A stretch of DNA of 64,000 nucleotides, taken from positions 45,001 to 109,000 of the forward strand of contig JAUJYZ010000940.1 of NCBI GenBank assembly GCA_033675265.1, read 5' to 3'. This document shows, in pieces, positions 62,492-64,000 of the stretch. The notes beneath the pieces are model-generated. The model saw only the letters and a program-made list of their open reading frames with translations. It did no database searches and had not been told where the DNA came from. Each line of letters starts with the position of its first letter. The first letter of the stretch is position 1. Made by a program: the position numbers and the translations under genes. Source of the DNA: Actinostola sp. cb2023. Lineage: Eukaryota; Cnidaria; Anthozoa; Actiniaria; Actinostolidae.

Positions 62492-63390
62492 CTGTGGAAT
62501 GCGAGAAACAATGACATCATTGCAAGTTTATCGATTGGAGGATCCAACGCGCGACAAAATGCTTACAGAAGCACAAAGTTGCAGGTATAACCACAGGCAG
62601 CCCAACCATTCCTTTTGAGGCTACTAAATAATGAAATAAAATGATATTTGCATCTTTTTTTGATGGGTTTCCTGTGGTAGAGCGCACGCGCGCGCGCATT
62701 TATATGTTGGGTTCCCTGTGAATAGAAATGTATAATGTTGGGCTTCCTGTGTGCGTCCTGCGGGATGCGCCCTCAGCAATGTGTATATTTGAACAAGGTA
62801 TGAAACTCGGTCACGTGACAAATACGTTTTTGCTCCTAATTTTGTCATTGTGATGTGAACATTCAATTTTCTTCGAATAACTAAACTTTACCGTATTCTC
62901 GAAACACCTTATAAGTGTCAGTCGTCTAACTTCAACGTACGCTGAGAAACTAATTTTTGAAATTTTGAGCGTGATGGCCCGATGTGTGCCGCATGTATGT
63001 GGTGCACTTTTCCGTGAAACCTTCGAGAGGACATCGACAAGCGCTCGGCAAATCTGAACTATGCTCTTTTTGGCAAGTTTAAATATTTATATGTTCACTA
63101 AACATAAATCAAAACATCTACAATATACTTTATTTGCTTTCTGTTTTGACTTCTGTAAAGTATTTAATTTGTTTTGTATTTTGATTTTTATCGATTAAAA
63201 TCTTCAAAATTGACGCATTGTGTTTTATTAATGCTGAATAGTCTCAATATTTAGTACTGCACAACACATTTTTGCTATCAGTACTTGTACACAAAATGAC
63301 AAACAAACGTATTTATTTTAACAATAAGTTTACTAGCTTTTTACACACTGTTTTACACACTGACAATAACGAACAACTGTTAATATCTTA
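62492..63390. other. Probable transporter intron, no exon recognised
   Basis: Contains a CGCG run near 62,688 and AT-rich sequence. I searched the minus strand for the expected TM2-3 motif (DR-GRR) and saw none. Confidence 0.5.
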
Positions 63391-63530
63391 GTTCACGGCA
63401 GCTTCAACTGCTTCACGAATCCATCGCCATTCATGTCTCCTTCGATGTCAGTGAATTTGAGTTCGTCTATCGTTTTTGCTTCAGATGGTTTATGCTGTGT
63501 TGGTGTTCCCTTGTGTCAGAAGAACTATAA
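63391..63530 (-). other. Weak exon candidate with EF-hand-like loop
   Basis: The minus frame reads KTIDELKFTDIEGDMNGDGF then VKQLKLP and a stop. DMNGDGF resembles the calcium loop of an EF hand or a thrombospondin type 3 repeat. It could be a terminal exon of a gene lying beyond the right edge, or chance. An acceptor-like CACAAG lies at about 63,515. Confidence 0.2.
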
Positions 63531-64000
63531 GTAAAGTACAAAATTACGTCAAACACTTTCTAGATGAGACAGTTAAAATGTTTAAACAGATAAAGTACCA
63601 TCAGTCAGTTGAAAGAGGTTCCTTGTTGAAGTGTATTTCGATCACTGACAACTACACAAGTCAAATCAGTTCTGCATAATTTATGAAAAAAACTGATTTG
63701 TTGAGGAGTATAAACAGCCCTTCTGCCCTAGTATAGGCAAGTCCTTTTATTAGAGAACATTTAGAGCAAATACTACGTAAAAACCTTGACAAAAATACTT
63801 TTAGTTCAGCTTACTTTTCAACAAAACTTTCAGGCTCACGTGTCGAGCACAACACATCCAAACTTTCTCCACCATTCAAAATGAAAAAGGACTACTTTAA
63901 AACCGTCAAATCTCTTCTAAATTTACTTAAAGTTGACATGAATTGTGAACTTCTAAACTTACCATGAATAGGGAATAGAATCCTAACGTTTACACCGAAA

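Overview
The window is eukaryotic and animal. It holds multi-exon genes with GT-AG introns, a receptor tyrosine kinase with extracellular adhesion modules, an SLC22-type transporter, and very dense repeats (foldback MITEs, long microsatellites, minisatellites, tRNA-derived SINE heads, Penelope-like fragments). The D8C (uromodulin-type), Calx-beta, F5/8C, C-type lectin and thrombospondin modules and the abundance of KIAA1958/Crypton-like recombinases suggest an invertebrate, possibly a cnidarian or sponge. That placement is inference; the sequence does not fix the species.

Layout: 1-4.9 kb is gene-poor and built of MITEs, tRNA-like SINE heads and an ATCGAT-rich element. 4,935-14,424 is one 9.5-kb inverted-repeat transposon flanked by a perfect 9-bp target duplication. 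Its long arms are made of two minisatellites, and a second 4.26-kb TIR element is nested in it with a TA duplication. 14.6-14.9 kb carries the first exon of a D-glutamate-cyclase-like (DUF1445) gene whose downstream exons cannot be found. 15-18 kb is satellite and low-complexity DNA.

18,025-45,415 (minus strand) is one large receptor tyrosine kinase gene that I could model as 29 exons with consistent splice phases: signal peptide, TSP1, EGF, two D8C, then D8C, C-type lectin, D8C, one and a half F5/8C domains, five Calx-beta domains (two exons each), a transmembrane helix and a RET/FGFR-like kinase. With one missing base in exon 2 allowed for, the exon lengths sum to exactly 1,987 codons including the stop. 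A Crypton/KIAA1958-like tyrosine recombinase gene sits in one of its introns and is itself interrupted by a 0.7-kb foldback element that could be spliced out in frame. Two introns contain tandem arrays that multiply a 5' splice site.

45.4-54.5 kb is intergenic and rich in foldback elements. 54,522-62,491 (minus strand) carries the C-terminal seven exons of an SLC22-family transporter whose N-terminal exons probably lie beyond the right edge. The last 1.5 kb shows only weak coding signals.

How the genes relate: there is no operon-like logic here. The RTK and transporter are independent genes on the same strand; the recombinase and the repeats are mobile DNA that has colonised their introns and flanks.
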